Positions 37,204-46,063 of a stretch of 64,000 nt of DNA are shown piece after piece. Below the pieces are notes generated by a model, which saw only the letters and a program-made list of their open reading frames with translations, did no database searches and was not told where the DNA came from. The position numbers were made by a program, and so were the translations under genes. Source of the stretch: Nocardioides jensenii JCM 1364 = NBRC 14755 (GTDB lineage: Bacteria > Actinomycetota > Actinomycetes > Propionibacteriales > Nocardioidaceae). The stretch spans positions 124,001 through 188,000 of the forward strand of contig NZ_BCRJ01000003.1 in NCBI RefSeq assembly GCF_001552535.1, written 5' to 3'. The number at the start of each line of letters is the position of its first letter. Position 1 is the first letter of the stretch.

Positions 37204-38690
37204 GAGAGCATGGCCTTCAACTCAACCAGCCCCTTGGCGATCTCGTCCTCGAGAGTCTCGATGTCGGCGATGATGTCGAGCGGGGCGCGGTGCTCGATCT
37301 CGTCGTACTCGATCTCCTTGTAGCGATTGAGTGAGAGGTCGTAGTCCTGGGCGACGATGTCGGCCTTGGGGACGAGGAACGACTGATCGGTGCGGGCGCG
37401 GTCCCTTTCGAGAGAGTCTGGATTCGACAGGCTCAACCAACGATTATCGAGGTCGGGAAGGTCGTTGGCTTCGATCGGGTTGCGCTTGTCGTCGAGGCTG
37501 AAACCATCGGCCCGGACGTCGTAGAACCAGACATCGTCGGTGCCGCCCGAGTTCGTCTTGGTGAAGAAGAGAATGGCAGTGGAGACACCGGCGTACGGTC
37601 TGAAGACACCGGACGGCAGCTTCACCACGGCGTCGAGTTTCTGGTCCTCGACAAGGATCTTGCGCAGGTCCTTGTGGGCCTTGGATGAGCCGAAGAGCAC
37701 GCCGTCGGGCACGATGACTGCAGCGCGGCCGCCGGGCTTGAGCAGCTTCAGGAACAGCGCAAGGAAGAGCAGTTCGGTCTTCTTCGTCTTCGCCACCTGG
37801 AGCAGGCTCTTGGCGGTCGACTCGTAGTCGAGAGAGCCGGCGAAGGGCGGGTTCGCGAGGATGAGCGAATACTTCTCGGCGTCGCCGGCGGCGCCCTCGG
37901 AGAGGGAGTCGCGGTAGCGGATGTCGGGGGACTCGATGCCGTGCAACAGCATGTTCATCGAGCCGATCCGCAGCATGACGTTGTCGAAATCGTAGCCGTG
38001 GAACATCGAGTTGTGGAAGTGCGCGCGCTGCGTGGCGTCGGTGAGTGTCGTCGGGTGCTGCTCGCGGACGTATTCACTCGCTGCAACGAGGAATCCTGCC
38101 GTGCCGCACGCAGGATCACAGATCTCGTCGTCCGGCTTCGGCGCCGTCATCGCCACCATCAGCTCGATGATGTGGCGTGGTGTGCGGAACTGACCGTTCT
38201 GCCCGGCGCTGGCGATCTTGGACAACATGTATTCGTAGAGGTCGCCGTTGGTGTCCCTGTTCTCCATCGGGATGGTGTCGAGCATGTCGACGACCTTGCT
38301 CAGCAGTGCCGGGGTCGGGATGGTGAAGCGAGCGTCCTTCATGTGGTCGACGTACGTCGCGTCGTCGCCGCCGACCTGGGTGCCATAGCTCTGGAGGAAC
38401 GGGAAGACCTCCGTGGCGACGGTTTTGTACATGACCTCGGCGTCGAGGTTCTTGAAGCGGCTCCAGCGCAGGTGTTCCTGGCCCGGCAGGAACTTGGCGT
38501 CTTCGATCACTCCACCGGTGATGCGCGCCTTCTTCTCGGCGATCGTCTGGAGGTCGTCGAGGCGGCGCAGAAAGAGCAGATAGGTGATCTGCTCGATGAC
38601 CTCCAGCGGGTTGCTGATGCCGCCGGTCCAGAAGGCGTTCCAGACGCCGTCGATCTTGCTCTTCAGCTCACCTGTGATCACTCTGTGCAC
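37200..38690 (-). CDS. hsdM: Type I restriction-modification methyltransferase subunit (HsdM)
   Basis: 496 residues. An HsdM N-terminal helical domain (GELKSKIDGVWNAFWTGGI, ITYLLFLRRLDDLQ) is followed by a class I N6-adenine methyltransferase with SAM motif DPACGTAGFLVAA at about 195 and catalytic NPPF (LANPPFAGSLD) at about 280. It methylates adenine in the target to protect self DNA and forms the core of the nuclease complex. The GTG at 38690 is used here; a GTG three codons later (38681) gives the more usual start and is an alternative. First gene of the restriction operon. Confidence 0.93.
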   Translation of the reverse strand: MHRVITGELKSKIDGVWNAFWTGGISNPLEVIEQITYLLFLRRLDDLQTIAEKKARITGGVIEDAKFLPGQEHLRWSRFKNLDAEVMYKTVATEVFPFLQSYGTQVGGDDATYVDHMKDARFTIPTPALLSKVVDMLDTIPMENRDTNGDLYEYMLSKIASAGQNGQFRTPRHIIELMVAMTAPKPDDEICDPACGTAGFLVAASEYVREQHPTTLTDATQRAHFHNSMFHGYDFDNVMLRIGSMNMLLHGIESPDIRYRDSLSEGAAGDAEKYSLILANPPFAGSLDYESTAKSLLQVAKTKKTELLFLALFLKLLKPGGRAAVIVPDGVLFGSSKAHKDLRKILVEDQKLDAVVKLPSGVFRPYAGVSTAILFFTKTNSGGTDDVWFYDVRADGFSLDDKRNPIEANDLPDLDNRWLSLSNPDSLERDRARTDQSFLVPKADIVAQDYDLSLNRYKEIEYDEIEHRAPLDIIADIETLEDEIAKGLVELKAMLS

Positions 38691-38812
38691 TCTAGTGTCC
38701 GGGGCTGGCGTTTGGTCTCGGCATCGAAGGTTCTTCCTGCTGACCGGGCTCTCCAGCGCAGCCGAGCAGGCTCACGCGGACCACCGGCACAATGTTGGGC
38801 TCGGGCAGAGTC

Positions 38813-39340
38813 TCAGAAATCAGACTCGACCCACCGAAACCCGTCCCATGCCCATCCCTTCGCCAGAGGCCGATAGACGTGACCGTCCCAGTAAGAAATG
38901 CCATCGGGGGACACCCACAACGGCGTCGGTCTTGACCACCGCTGCTCGATTCCATCCCGTACGTTCGACATGGCGGTGGACACCTTCTGGCCGAAGAACT
39001 CCGGCACATGCGATCGGTCGTTCTCCGAGGTGAGCCAGTAGTTCCCAGTCAGTCGACCGTAGTCACTGAAATCCAACGTCGCGTCCCAGTGAGACAATCC
39101 GGTGTTGGACGTAACCTCCACGTCAACCCGCATTCCACGAACACGCCACGCCCAAAGCCGTACTGTCCGCGCGCCAGCCTGGGCCACGATGGCGTGAAAC
39201 ACGGCTTGGGGGACAGTGTCAAAAAGTAGCGGGCAACTCATGCGACGCTTCTCCTCCTGCGCCTCCCGCAATCTCGTGCTCAACGCCGCGGCGAAAGCTG
39301 CGGCACCGCCAACAAGCAGTGCCCTGTCTACGAAACGCAC
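38813..39340 (-). CDS. Hypothetical membrane-tethered or secreted small protein
   Basis: 175 residues from a GTG at 39340 with a strong GAGGAGG site. A weak hydrophobic N-terminus (ALLVGGAAAFAAAL) could be a signal or anchor. The rest has Trp/Tyr-rich strands (ARTVRLWAWRVRGMRVDVEV, GRLTGNYWLTSEND, ISYWDGHVYRPLAKGWAWDGFRWVES). The ending resembles short WDG...RWW-type repeats of actinobacterial envelope proteins. Not assigned to a family. It is 122 bp upstream of hsdM on the same strand; the link to restriction is doubtful. Confidence 0.6.
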   Translation of the reverse strand: MRFVDRALLVGGAAAFAAALSTRLREAQEEKRRMSCPLLFDTVPQAVFHAIVAQAGARTVRLWAWRVRGMRVDVEVTSNTGLSHWDATLDFSDYGRLTGNYWLTSENDRSHVPEFFGQKVSTAMSNVRDGIEQRWSRPTPLWVSPDGISYWDGHVYRPLAKGWAWDGFRWVESDF

Positions 39341-39585
39341 GATAAGCCGACCTCCTCACGTCGCACGATCGTAATCCTGTCGGTGCTCCGGCGCTGCTTG
39401 TCGAGATCCAACGAAGACTGAAGGGAGCTCTGATCGGTGCCACTGAACCACGCGGTCCCGCCGCCGGCGTGGCGATTCGGCCATCATCGGGGGCTTCTCT
39501 CAAAGCCGTCTCATAGTGAGCAGGTAGGTCCCCGAGGTGGTTTCCTCATGGTCCGTCTCGGTGAACCCGGCCTTCGCCAGCACAC

Positions 39586-39731
39586 GGCGTCTTCGACTCG
39601 GTCATCGTGGTCGTGGACCGGACTGTGCTCGACGGGCAGCTCCAAGACGCGATCCGGCAGATCGGCGACCGGGGCAACATCGTGGCCACGATCAGTCCCG
39701 AAGACGTGCGCAAGGCGGGTGCGAAGTCGAC
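39586..39731 (+). pseudogene. hsdR: Fragment of a second hsdR (translocase domain remnant)
   Basis: About 48 codons in one plus-strand frame read VFDSVIVVVDRTVLDGQLQD and then AIRQIGDRGNIVATISPEDV. This is the segment just after Walker A in EcoR124-type HsdR proteins, where VIVxTDRTVLDxQLQ is nearly invariant. Neither the Walker A motif before it nor DEAH after it can be found, so it is a scrap. It runs opposite to the intact hsdR and is clearly different from it in this region (the intact one has LFLADRTALVNQAVNAF). It marks a lost restriction system next to the present one. Confidence 0.65.
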
Positions 39732-39799
39732 CGCGCAGGGTGACGCCTCCAGCCGCTACCAGACCCGCGGTCCGCTTTCCCCCGCTACTCGACTTGTCG

Positions 39800-40708
39800 T
39801 CACTGCGTGAGCACTTGGCCCTCACCGACGCGGATCGGCAACGGGTTCGTGGTGAGGTCGAGCTCGATAATTCCGGATTGCCCGGCGCCGGACCACGCCA
39901 CTACCCAGTGACTCGTCGCGGTGACTTGATAGGCACCGTCGGGCTGGTCGGTCGACATCATGGCGTAGCGGTGTCCGCAGGTCGGAGACTCCTGCTTGCC
40001 GTAGTTGTCGGCGTAGGGCGTGCCGGGGCCTGTGCAGTTCACCTTGGTGCCGTCACCCATGTTCCAGATGACACTGGACACGGTGGCGGTGGCGGTGACC
40101 GAGACCGGGCCTTCACTCGCCGATCTCGTGATCGGACCCCAAGTGTTCGCGGTCTGATTGTCAACCCACATCCAAACGGGCAGGCCCACCAGACCGACCC
40201 TGTTCGCGCCCGACTCAGGCACGATGCCGATCGTGATCGGGTCAAGGTTCATAGACACAATCGCACGGTTCGCGAGCACGACAGGGTCGATCGTGACCGT
40301 CCCGTTCTCGATCCACACCGGTTCCCAGGACGATCCAGGCGGCGGGAAGTAGCAGATGTGCCACCCACCGTCCTTCTTCGTCTCCCCGGGAGGCGGCTGG
40401 TCACCTTCCCCGCCTGGGTCCCAGACGGCGCCGACATAGCACCCGTGGGCGCTGCTCCAGGCCGATCCATTCGGACCCGTGCAGGGTATTTCGCTACCGG
40501 CATTGGTGCAGGTCGACGACCCGCCAGTATCGGGATCGCCACCCACGGGGTCCGCACCATCATCCGAGCAATCGAGCTCAAACTCACCCGTCTCCGGGTT
40601 GTAGACCTCCGAGCACTCGGCATACGCGGCTTGATGGCCCAAAAAGACTACGGCTCCTGTCGCCAGGAGGAGGGCCAGCAGCGCCCGTCTCAGCACGGCT
40701 GATCCCAT
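39800..40708 (-). CDS. Secreted protein of the pilus/transfer cargo operon
   Basis: 302 residues from an ATG at 40708, overlapping the lipoprotein gene by 19 bp; a GTG at 40696 is an equally good start. A classical signal peptide (LRRALLALLLATGAVVFLG, cleavage near AYAEC) leads to a mature protein with several cysteines, then beta-rich segments (VWMWVDNQTANTWGPITRS, VSVTATATVSSVIWNMGDGT). A final part may be an Ig-like fold with W...W and C...C pairs. Similar proteins are often mislabelled ATP/GTP-binding in actinobacteria; no such site is seen. It is last in the Tad-pilus operon, so surface or pilus-linked export is likely. Confidence 0.75.
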   Translation of the reverse strand: MGSAVLRRALLALLLATGAVVFLGHQAAYAECSEVYNPETGEFELDCSDDGADPVGGDPDTGGSSTCTNAGSEIPCTGPNGSAWSSAHGCYVGAVWDPGGEGDQPPPGETKKDGGWHICYFPPPGSSWEPVWIENGTVTIDPVVLANRAIVSMNLDPITIGIVPESGANRVGLVGLPVWMWVDNQTANTWGPITRSASEGPVSVTATATVSSVIWNMGDGTKVNCTGPGTPYADNYGKQESPTCGHRYAMMSTDQPDGAYQVTATSHWVVAWSGAGQSGIIELDLTTNPLPIRVGEGQVLTQ

Positions 40709-41253
40709 TTGATGTCTGATGTGGACACTTTCCACGCACCTCCGTCGCGGACGAGCGTGTATTCAATTGCAACAGGGTTGCGCAGGGGGTCCCCGTTCGG
40801 GTCCGAGTGCTTGATCCTCTTGCCCGCCTTGTTGCGCTCGGTGACACCCGCTCGGTCCTCACAGTCCAGGAAGATGAACTTCGCGTCGCTGCGACGACGC
40901 GGCTCGCCGAGAGTGTGGACGTACTGGCCGGTGACCTTGATGTGGTACTGATCCATGTCAGCGACTGTGGCCTGGATCTGGAGGAACTCGTCTCCGGTCG
41001 CGACCCTGTTGAGTCGCTTGAACTCGATCGTGGCCGCGCGGTAGAACTCGTCGCGCACGTCTAGGTAGTGGGTCAGCTGTGCTGCGGCCTTCTCCTCGGG
41101 GGTCTTCGGAGTGGGCGGCGAACTGGTTGGCGTCAACGAGGTCGCCGTAGGTGTGTCTTGGGCGTCGGAATCGTTGCCGTTGTCCGAGCACCCGGTCAGG
41201 GTGAGGGTGAGCGCGAGCACCACTCCCCCTAGTACTGAGTGGTGCTTCCTCAT
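40690..41253 (-). CDS. Lipoprotein of the Tad pilus operon
   Basis: 187 residues from the ATG at 41253, which has AGGAGA 7 bp upstream. The signal peptide ends in a lipobox (LTLTLTGCSDN), so the mature protein is lipid-anchored outside the membrane. A Thr/Pro/Ser linker leads to a helix-plus-strand domain (LDVRDEFYRAATIEFKRLN, AIEYTLVRDGGAWKVSTSDI) resembling NTF2-like folds. The reading frame stays open upstream to 41526 without a stop (see the separate entry), but a longer start would bury the lipobox. Confidence 0.75.
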   Translation of the reverse strand: MRKHHSVLGGVVLALTLTLTGCSDNGNDSDAQDTPTATSLTPTSSPPTPKTPEEKAAAQLTHYLDVRDEFYRAATIEFKRLNRVATGDEFLQIQATVADMDQYHIKVTGQYVHTLGEPRRRSDAKFIFLDCEDRAGVTERNKAGKRIKHSDPNGDPLRNPVAIEYTLVRDGGAWKVSTSDIKWDQPC

Positions 41254-41526
41254 GGGGTGTCTCCTGTCGTGTTGGGCGGCGCCGTGACCGGATCCCTGGC
41301 TGACGTCGTTGGCGATGAGTTCGAGGGGCTCTTCGGCTGCGTCGACGAGTTCGTCCATCAAGCCGTTGCCGGCCGGGTAGATTTCGAACCGCTTGTCGGC
41401 GTCGTAGAGGGTTCGGATGGTGTCGCGGACGAAGACGGCCCGGGCGACGCGTCGAGCGTCAAGTTCCGGGTGGACGCCGCCGGACGCGATGTAGCGGCCG
41501 GTGAGTTCCTGGTTGAACATGGTCAT
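41254..41526 (-). other. 91-codon open segment fused in frame to the lipoprotein gene
   Basis: From the ATG at 41526 (GGGA upstream) the frame reads MTMFNQELTGRYIASGGVH, then DARRVARAVFVRDTIRTLYD and LMDELVDAAEEPLEL. This looks like real helical protein, yet no stop separates it from the lipoprotein start at 41253. Either a small cytoplasmic protein lost its stop codon, or two start sites give a soluble long form and a lipidated short form. A base error near 41260-41300 would also explain it. Confidence 0.4.
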
Positions 41527-41548
41527 GCGCTGGTGGTCCCTTCCCGAG

Positions 41549-44500
41549 TCAGCTCGCGAGCCAGCCGTTTGTACGGATGATTGTCTTCGTGCGGTCCGAC
41601 AGTTCCATGGGTGCGTCGCCGTCGTCGGATCGGTTGTAGACCTCTTCGCGAAGGATCCGCTCGGCTTCGAACTGGTCGCCTTCTGCCTTGGTGACGTGGG
41701 CGAGGCACAGCCTTGTGCTCTCTCCGTCGGGGTCGGCCCGGTTGGCGACGTATGCAGCGGAGCGGGCCTTGATCAGGTCGCCGGCGGCGAGCGCTTCGGT
41801 GACGACGATGAGGGCGACGTCGGCGATCCAGCCGGGGGCCATCTGGTCGAGGCGGTTGGGCTCGTTGATCATCCATTCCCATCCTTCTTCCCGCTTTTGA
41901 CTGAACGGCTGGGTCTCGCCAACCAGCTCGAGGGCGGTGCACAGGTCGGCGACGCCTTCAGCGCTGCCCCGGGCCTGGCCCCGCTTGCGTAGCCGGAGGA
42001 ACAGGTCCAGGTCGATGAGCAGTCCGTCGTCGACCTGGTAGACGTTGACTCCGGTGATCTTTGTGCCGGGCGCGTTGTCTGCGTAGGGCAAGTGGTCCTC
42101 ACCAGTCTCGGGGTTGATGCCGAGCCAGTCGCGGACGATGGTGGTGTAGTCGCGCACCTTGCCGTCGGAGATGGTGAAGGCCTCGCGGATCTGCTCGCGG
42201 GTGGCGCCGTTCTTGCGGTGGAGCGCGAGGTAGGCGAGGAGCTCGGTGAAGTAGGGCTTGCGTTTGGCGAGGGCCTTGCCGTGCGTGCGGGCGTTGACGG
42301 GGCCGAGCAGGCTGAGCCGGGGCCGGGCGCAGGTGGACGAGAACCAGTCGGCGATGTCCTGGTCGAGCGTGGGGTCCTTCTCCTCGACCTCGGCCCGGAT
42401 GTGGGCGGGCACCTTCGGCGCCAGAGCTTCGAGGTCCTCTTGCACGATCGCGCTCTCGCGGATGTAGTCCTCGTCGTCGCCCTCGAGGAGGGAGGACAGT
42501 GGCTCGTCGACGGCGTCCGTGGGTGTGTTGCGGGGCAGGGTGTACTCCCGGCGCAAGGCGCCGGATTGGTCGGTGTAGGCCTCCCAGCCGTCGGTGGCGG
42601 TCTCGTCGACGGGCGTGTCGACGTATTCCGGGGTCTCGCTCTGCGCGTAGACGAGGGCGCAGCCGCGGGCCTCGTCGCTGGTGAGGCCGACGGCGATGAG
42701 GTTGAGGCCGGCGTGCTCGAGGACGACGCGGCCGGTGTTGGTCATGTGCAGGGCGGTTCCGGGGGTGTTGGGGCGTTCGCCGGCGACGACGATGGAGGTG
42801 GCGGATTGGCCGGCGTGGTCGTTGACCAACTGGAGCAGTTGCTGGAGTTCGTCCGGGTCGCCCGCGGCGGCGTCGAGGAGCAGCATTCGTGCGGGCCAGG
42901 TGTCGTCGTCGACGCTGCCGGTGCGTGCTGTGGAGACGTCGGTGTTGTGTCGGGTGGCTCGGTCGACGGTGGTGACGGCGGCCGCGAGGGTCTCGGCGGT
43001 GGCGGGGGTGCCGGCCGAGCCGGTGGGGTGGTAGGCGATCCGGTCGTCCATGACGACGGTTTCCTCTGCGACGCCGATGCAGTCGAGTTGGACGCGGCGT
43101 GACCACGGGTTGACGGCCAGTTGGGCGGCGAGGTGGCGGGCGAAGTCGCGGCCGTAGGTGGAGTCGCCGCTGATGGTGAGGGTGGAGAGTTCTTCGCAGT
43201 TGAGCAGCCAGGTTTCGCCGGTGTCGCTGGCGCCGATGGTCACCAGGAGCGGGTAGGGCGCCTCAACGTTGTCGGCGTCTGGGCCGAGGTCGGCGGCGGG
43301 TGTGTCCGTGCTGAGGTGCCAGTGGGTCTGGTCCGGGGTGCCGACCCAGGGGGCGGGCAGTTCTGCGGGGGCGCTGAGGTGCAGGGTCAGCTCACCGCTG
43401 CCGAGCTCTACGGCGGCGACCGGAGGCATAGTCCCGCTGGCGGTGCCGACGGCTGCCGCGAGACGGCGGAGGGCTTCGTGGGTGAACTCCACGGTGGCGG
43501 CGGTGGTGGCGCCCGTGGCAGTGAGTGTCATCTCGACGGGTGCGAGCTCGGGCGGAGGGGCGGCGATGGTGCGGCCCGGTGGCCGGTTTCGGAAGCCGGC
43601 GCGTCGCCGGGCTTTGAGTGCCATGAGCAGTGCTCCGGACAGCAGCACTCCCCCACCGGTGAGGCCGGCGAGGATCCACGGGGCGTCGAGCACGGAGTCG
43701 TCGGACTCGTCGGCCTGGTCGACGTCGGCTGCTGGTGCTGTGATCTCTTCGGCGCGCGGCTCCTGGAGGTCGGGAGCAGTGGTCTCCGGTGCTTGGGCCT
43801 CTGGGGTGGGCGGGGTCTGTTTCTCCGGTGGCGGGTCGAGCGGCCGTTGCTCGTCCGCCGGGGCTGCGGCCTTGTCGGGCTGTCCGGTGGGCTCGGCCTG
43901 GGTGCCGGGGATGTTGAGCGTCCAGCCGACGTCGATGATGTCGGGGTCGGTGAGTTGGGCACCTCCGGGTTGGGTGATGTGCGTGGAGGCTTCGTAGATC
44001 TCCGGCCAGCGGTCGGCGTCATCGAGCTCGGTTTGTGCGATCTCACTGAGCGTGTCGCCGGGCTTCACCGGGTACTGGTGGGCTGGCGCGCCCTTGCCCA
44101 CTGGTGCGGGCAGCTCCAAGACCCATCCGGGCTCAAGGAAGCTGGGCTCGTTTCCCAATAGTTCGCGGTTGAGATCGTGGATCTGCTTCCACCGTGCCCC
44201 GTCGCCGAGTTGGGTATCGGCGATCGACCATAGACTTTCTCTTGGCTGAACGGTGTGGGTGCTCGTCTTCTGGTGTTTGGTGTCCTGCTTCGGGGTGTCT
44301 ACGGACGCGGCGTGCAAGGTCGGCGTCCCTCGACTGGTGCCGGCCTCCTCTTCGGCCCCAACGGTGGCGGGCCCAGGATCGGCTGATGCGGTGGGGACCT
44401 GCGTGACGAGGGGCAGAGCCACGAACAGGAGCGCGGCCAGGCCGATGAGTCCACGGGCGCTGGCTTGTGGGAGGCGGAGTCCGGGGAGTTTGGGTGCCTC

Positions 44501-44773
44501 TATCTTGCGGAGCCGGGCAACGGCCTCCACGACGAGACTCAGCGTCATGAAGGCCCATCCGAGCCAGCCGACCACCTTGAACAATCCCAGGACGAGCATG
44601 CCGTCGTCGGGGACCAGAAGCGAGTCCTTGATCCCGTCGAGGGTGGGCGCTTGCTCGGGGATCGGATTGGCGCCGATCGCGAGGAACACGATGGGGAGCC
44701 CGACGACGATGCCGAGCACTGCCACCGTGGCGAGGAATCCGGTGAGTCGCTGGCGGAGCGTGGGAGTATTCAT
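41549..44773 (-). CDS. Large membrane protein with two LysM-type domains and C-terminal BTAD-like transcriptional activator domain
   Basis: 1074 residues. Three membrane helices lie in the first 135 residues. LysM-like domains follow at about 173-225 (THTVQPRESLWSIADTQLG) and 235-290 (YPVKPGDTLSEIAQTELDD). A Pro/Glu-rich stretch and another helix at about 365-388 (ILAGLTGGGVLLSGALLMAL) come next. The long remainder is cytoplasmic, with a C-terminal SARP/BTAD-type winged-helix region at about 830-1074 (RPRLSLLGPVNARTHGK, ATREQIREAFTISDGKVRDY). LysM binds peptidoglycan, so the protein could sense the wall and act on transcription or assembly. Such LysM-BTAD proteins accompany tad loci in actinobacteria. 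It overlaps the pilin-like gene upstream by 4 bp. Confidence 0.8.
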   Translation of the reverse strand: MNTPTLRQRLTGFLATVAVLGIVVGLPIVFLAIGANPIPEQAPTLDGIKDSLLVPDDGMLVLGLFKVVGWLGWAFMTLSLVVEAVARLRKIEAPKLPGLRLPQASARGLIGLAALLFVALPLVTQVPTASADPGPATVGAEEEAGTSRGTPTLHAASVDTPKQDTKHQKTSTHTVQPRESLWSIADTQLGDGARWKQIHDLNRELLGNEPSFLEPGWVLELPAPVGKGAPAHQYPVKPGDTLSEIAQTELDDADRWPEIYEASTHITQPGGAQLTDPDIIDVGWTLNIPGTQAEPTGQPDKAAAPADEQRPLDPPPEKQTPPTPEAQAPETTAPDLQEPRAEEITAPAADVDQADESDDSVLDAPWILAGLTGGGVLLSGALLMALKARRRAGFRNRPPGRTIAAPPPELAPVEMTLTATGATTAATVEFTHEALRRLAAAVGTASGTMPPVAAVELGSGELTLHLSAPAELPAPWVGTPDQTHWHLSTDTPAADLGPDADNVEAPYPLLVTIGASDTGETWLLNCEELSTLTISGDSTYGRDFARHLAAQLAVNPWSRRVQLDCIGVAEETVVMDDRIAYHPTGSAGTPATAETLAAAVTTVDRATRHNTDVSTARTGSVDDDTWPARMLLLDAAAGDPDELQQLLQLVNDHAGQSATSIVVAGERPNTPGTALHMTNTGRVVLEHAGLNLIAVGLTSDEARGCALVYAQSETPEYVDTPVDETATDGWEAYTDQSGALRREYTLPRNTPTDAVDEPLSSLLEGDDEDYIRESAIVQEDLEALAPKVPAHIRAEVEEKDPTLDQDIADWFSSTCARPRLSLLGPVNARTHGKALAKRKPYFTELLAYLALHRKNGATREQIREAFTISDGKVRDYTTIVRDWLGINPETGEDHLPYADNAPGTKITGVNVYQVDDGLLIDLDLFLRLRKRGQARGSAEGVADLCTALELVGETQPFSQKREEGWEWMINEPNRLDQMAPGWIADVALIVVTEALAAGDLIKARSAAYVANRADPDGESTRLCLAHVTKAEGDQFEAERILREEVYNRSDDGDAPMELSDRTKTIIRTNGWLAS

Positions 44774-45222
44774 CGCTCGATGCCTCCTTGGGAACGGATG
44801 AGCCGTGCGGATGCTTCCCCGGTGACGTGCATGGAGTCCAGGTTGATGATCCCGAGGAACTTGGGGTCGTAGGTGTCGGTGGTGCGGACCACCAGCGTGT
44901 CGCCACCGGTGACGGTGACCGTCCCGTTCACGCCGGCGGAGCGGAGGTAGTCCTGGGCGGCTGATTTCGCGGCGGCGATGTCGACCCGGAGGTCCCCTCC
45001 ACGCACGGCTGTCGAGCCTTGGACCTCTTGGGCTCCGGTGCGGGCGGCCTGAGCTGCGACGCTGCGGGCGTGCTGTTGGGTGTGGACCTTGCCGCCGAGG
45101 TCGACGGTCATGCCAACGAGGATGGTCATCACCAGCGATGCCGTGGCGAACCAGACGGTGATGGAGCCGCGTTCGTCGCGCGTCCGCTGGCGGAGCCGGG
45201 GGTGCGCCTGGGGGCGGTTCAT
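44770..45222 (-). CDS. TadE/TadG-like minor pilin-type protein (copy 3)
   Basis: 150 residues. The N-terminus RDERGSITVWFATASLVMTILVG shows the basic tail, GS-T/A prepilin-like junction and one membrane helix of TadE/G proteins. An extracytoplasmic domain follows (VHTQQHARSVAAQAARTGAQ). TadE/G proteins are pseudopilins needed for Tad pilus assembly. The ATG overlaps the upstream stop by 4 bp. Confidence 0.82.
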   Translation of the reverse strand: MNRPQAHPRLRQRTRDERGSITVWFATASLVMTILVGMTVDLGGKVHTQQHARSVAAQAARTGAQEVQGSTAVRGGDLRVDIAAAKSAAQDYLRSAGVNGTVTVTGGDTLVVRTTDTYDPKFLGIINLDSMHVTGEASARLIRSQGGIER

Positions 45223-45671
45223 CGGCGTTCCCGGTAGGCGTCGACGGGGCTGGAGGCGGTCGCGGTGATGACCCGGTGCCCGGGCACGCCGGGCAGGGTC
45301 AGGTCGGAGAGGTCGACGTTGCAGGTCACGGTGGCGGTGACGTGGCCGGTGGTGCCCAGTGGGGCATCGAACGCGGCCGCGTTGACCGTGACGTTGGTGG
45401 TCGTGCAGTTGACGTCTTGGTCGTAGAGGCTGCTCGTTGCTGCGGTCTTACCGGAGTTGATCGCCTCGCCCTGGGTGCGTTCGATCGAGGCCGCGCGAGC
45501 TGCCTCGTAAGCGGCCGCTTCGACCGACTGTTTGGCTACCGCAACACGACCACCCAGAATGATCATCGCCACGAACAGTCCGAAGGCCGGGATCCCGATC
45601 GCGGCCTCGATGGCCGCTGATCCGTGTTCGTCGCGGTCTCGCGGTCGTAGCTGGTTCGCCGAGGCGCTCAT
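45219..45671 (-). CDS. TadE-like minor pilin-type protein (copy 2)
   Basis: 150 residues from the ATG at 45671, which overlaps the preceding gene (ATGA). The DRDEHGSAAIEAAIGIPAFGL helix start is the TadE prepilin-like signature. The outer part contains EAAAYEAARAASIERTQGEA, the usual helix of the family, and two cysteines (near residues 89 and 117) that may pair. The longer open frame extending upstream to 46580 is antisense-like noise. Confidence 0.85.
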   Translation of the reverse strand: MSASANQLRPRDRDEHGSAAIEAAIGIPAFGLFVAMIILGGRVAVAKQSVEAAAYEAARAASIERTQGEAINSGKTAATSSLYDQDVNCTTTNVTVNAAAFDAPLGTTGHVTATVTCNVDLSDLTLPGVPGHRVITATASSPVDAYRERR

Positions 45672-46057
45672 TGGGTGAGCCTCTCGACAGGAACGCTGGC
45701 GGTCTGGGTGACGGTGACGTGCCAGCCGGGGATCACGCTGAGGCTCTTGCCGCTCACCGTGACGCTCGCGGTCGTCGTCGTCCGGGAGCCGGAGACGCTG
45801 GTCGAGGTCATCACGTCGGACCCGCCGGCGTCGGTGAGGAAGGTGTTGGCTGTCTCGACCCCGGCATCGCGGGTGCCGGTCTCGCTGCCTGCCTCGCGCG
45901 CGCCCTCTTGTGCGGCCGCGAGCGCAACTTCGCGCGCGTGGTAGTACAACGCCCCCTGGAGGCCAACGAACATCACCAGGAAGAGCGCTGGCATCAGGAA
46001 GACCATCTGGATGGTCACTGAGCCGCGCTCGTCGCGGAGGCGAGGGTTGGCGATCAT
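45668..46057 (-). CDS. TadE-like minor pilin-type protein (copy 1)
   Basis: 129 residues. LRDERGSVTIQMVFLMPALFL gives the same pseudopilin junction and membrane helix. HAREVALAAAQEGAREAGSE follows. It begins 6 bp after the Flp-like pilin gene. With the next two genes it makes a tandem set of three related pseudopilins, probably forming a priming complex for the pilus. Confidence 0.85.
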   Translation of the reverse strand: MIANPRLRDERGSVTIQMVFLMPALFLVMFVGLQGALYYHAREVALAAAQEGAREAGSETGTRDAGVETANTFLTDAGGSDVMTSTSVSGSRTTTTASVTVSGKSLSVIPGWHVTVTQTASVPVERLTQ

Positions 46058-46063
46058 CTGGTC

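Noticed and set aside
39437..40702. 421-codon plus-strand frame over the secreted-protein gene
   Set aside because: The minus strand has a signal peptide and domain-like ending; the plus frame has only Arg/Asp-rich noise, except for nothing at the hsdR remnant, which is in a different frame.
42092..43102. 336-codon plus-strand frame and its minus-strand companion at 42099-43106
   Set aside because: Both are shadows of the LysM/BTAD gene: repetitive Gly/Val or Arg/His composition, no ribosome site.
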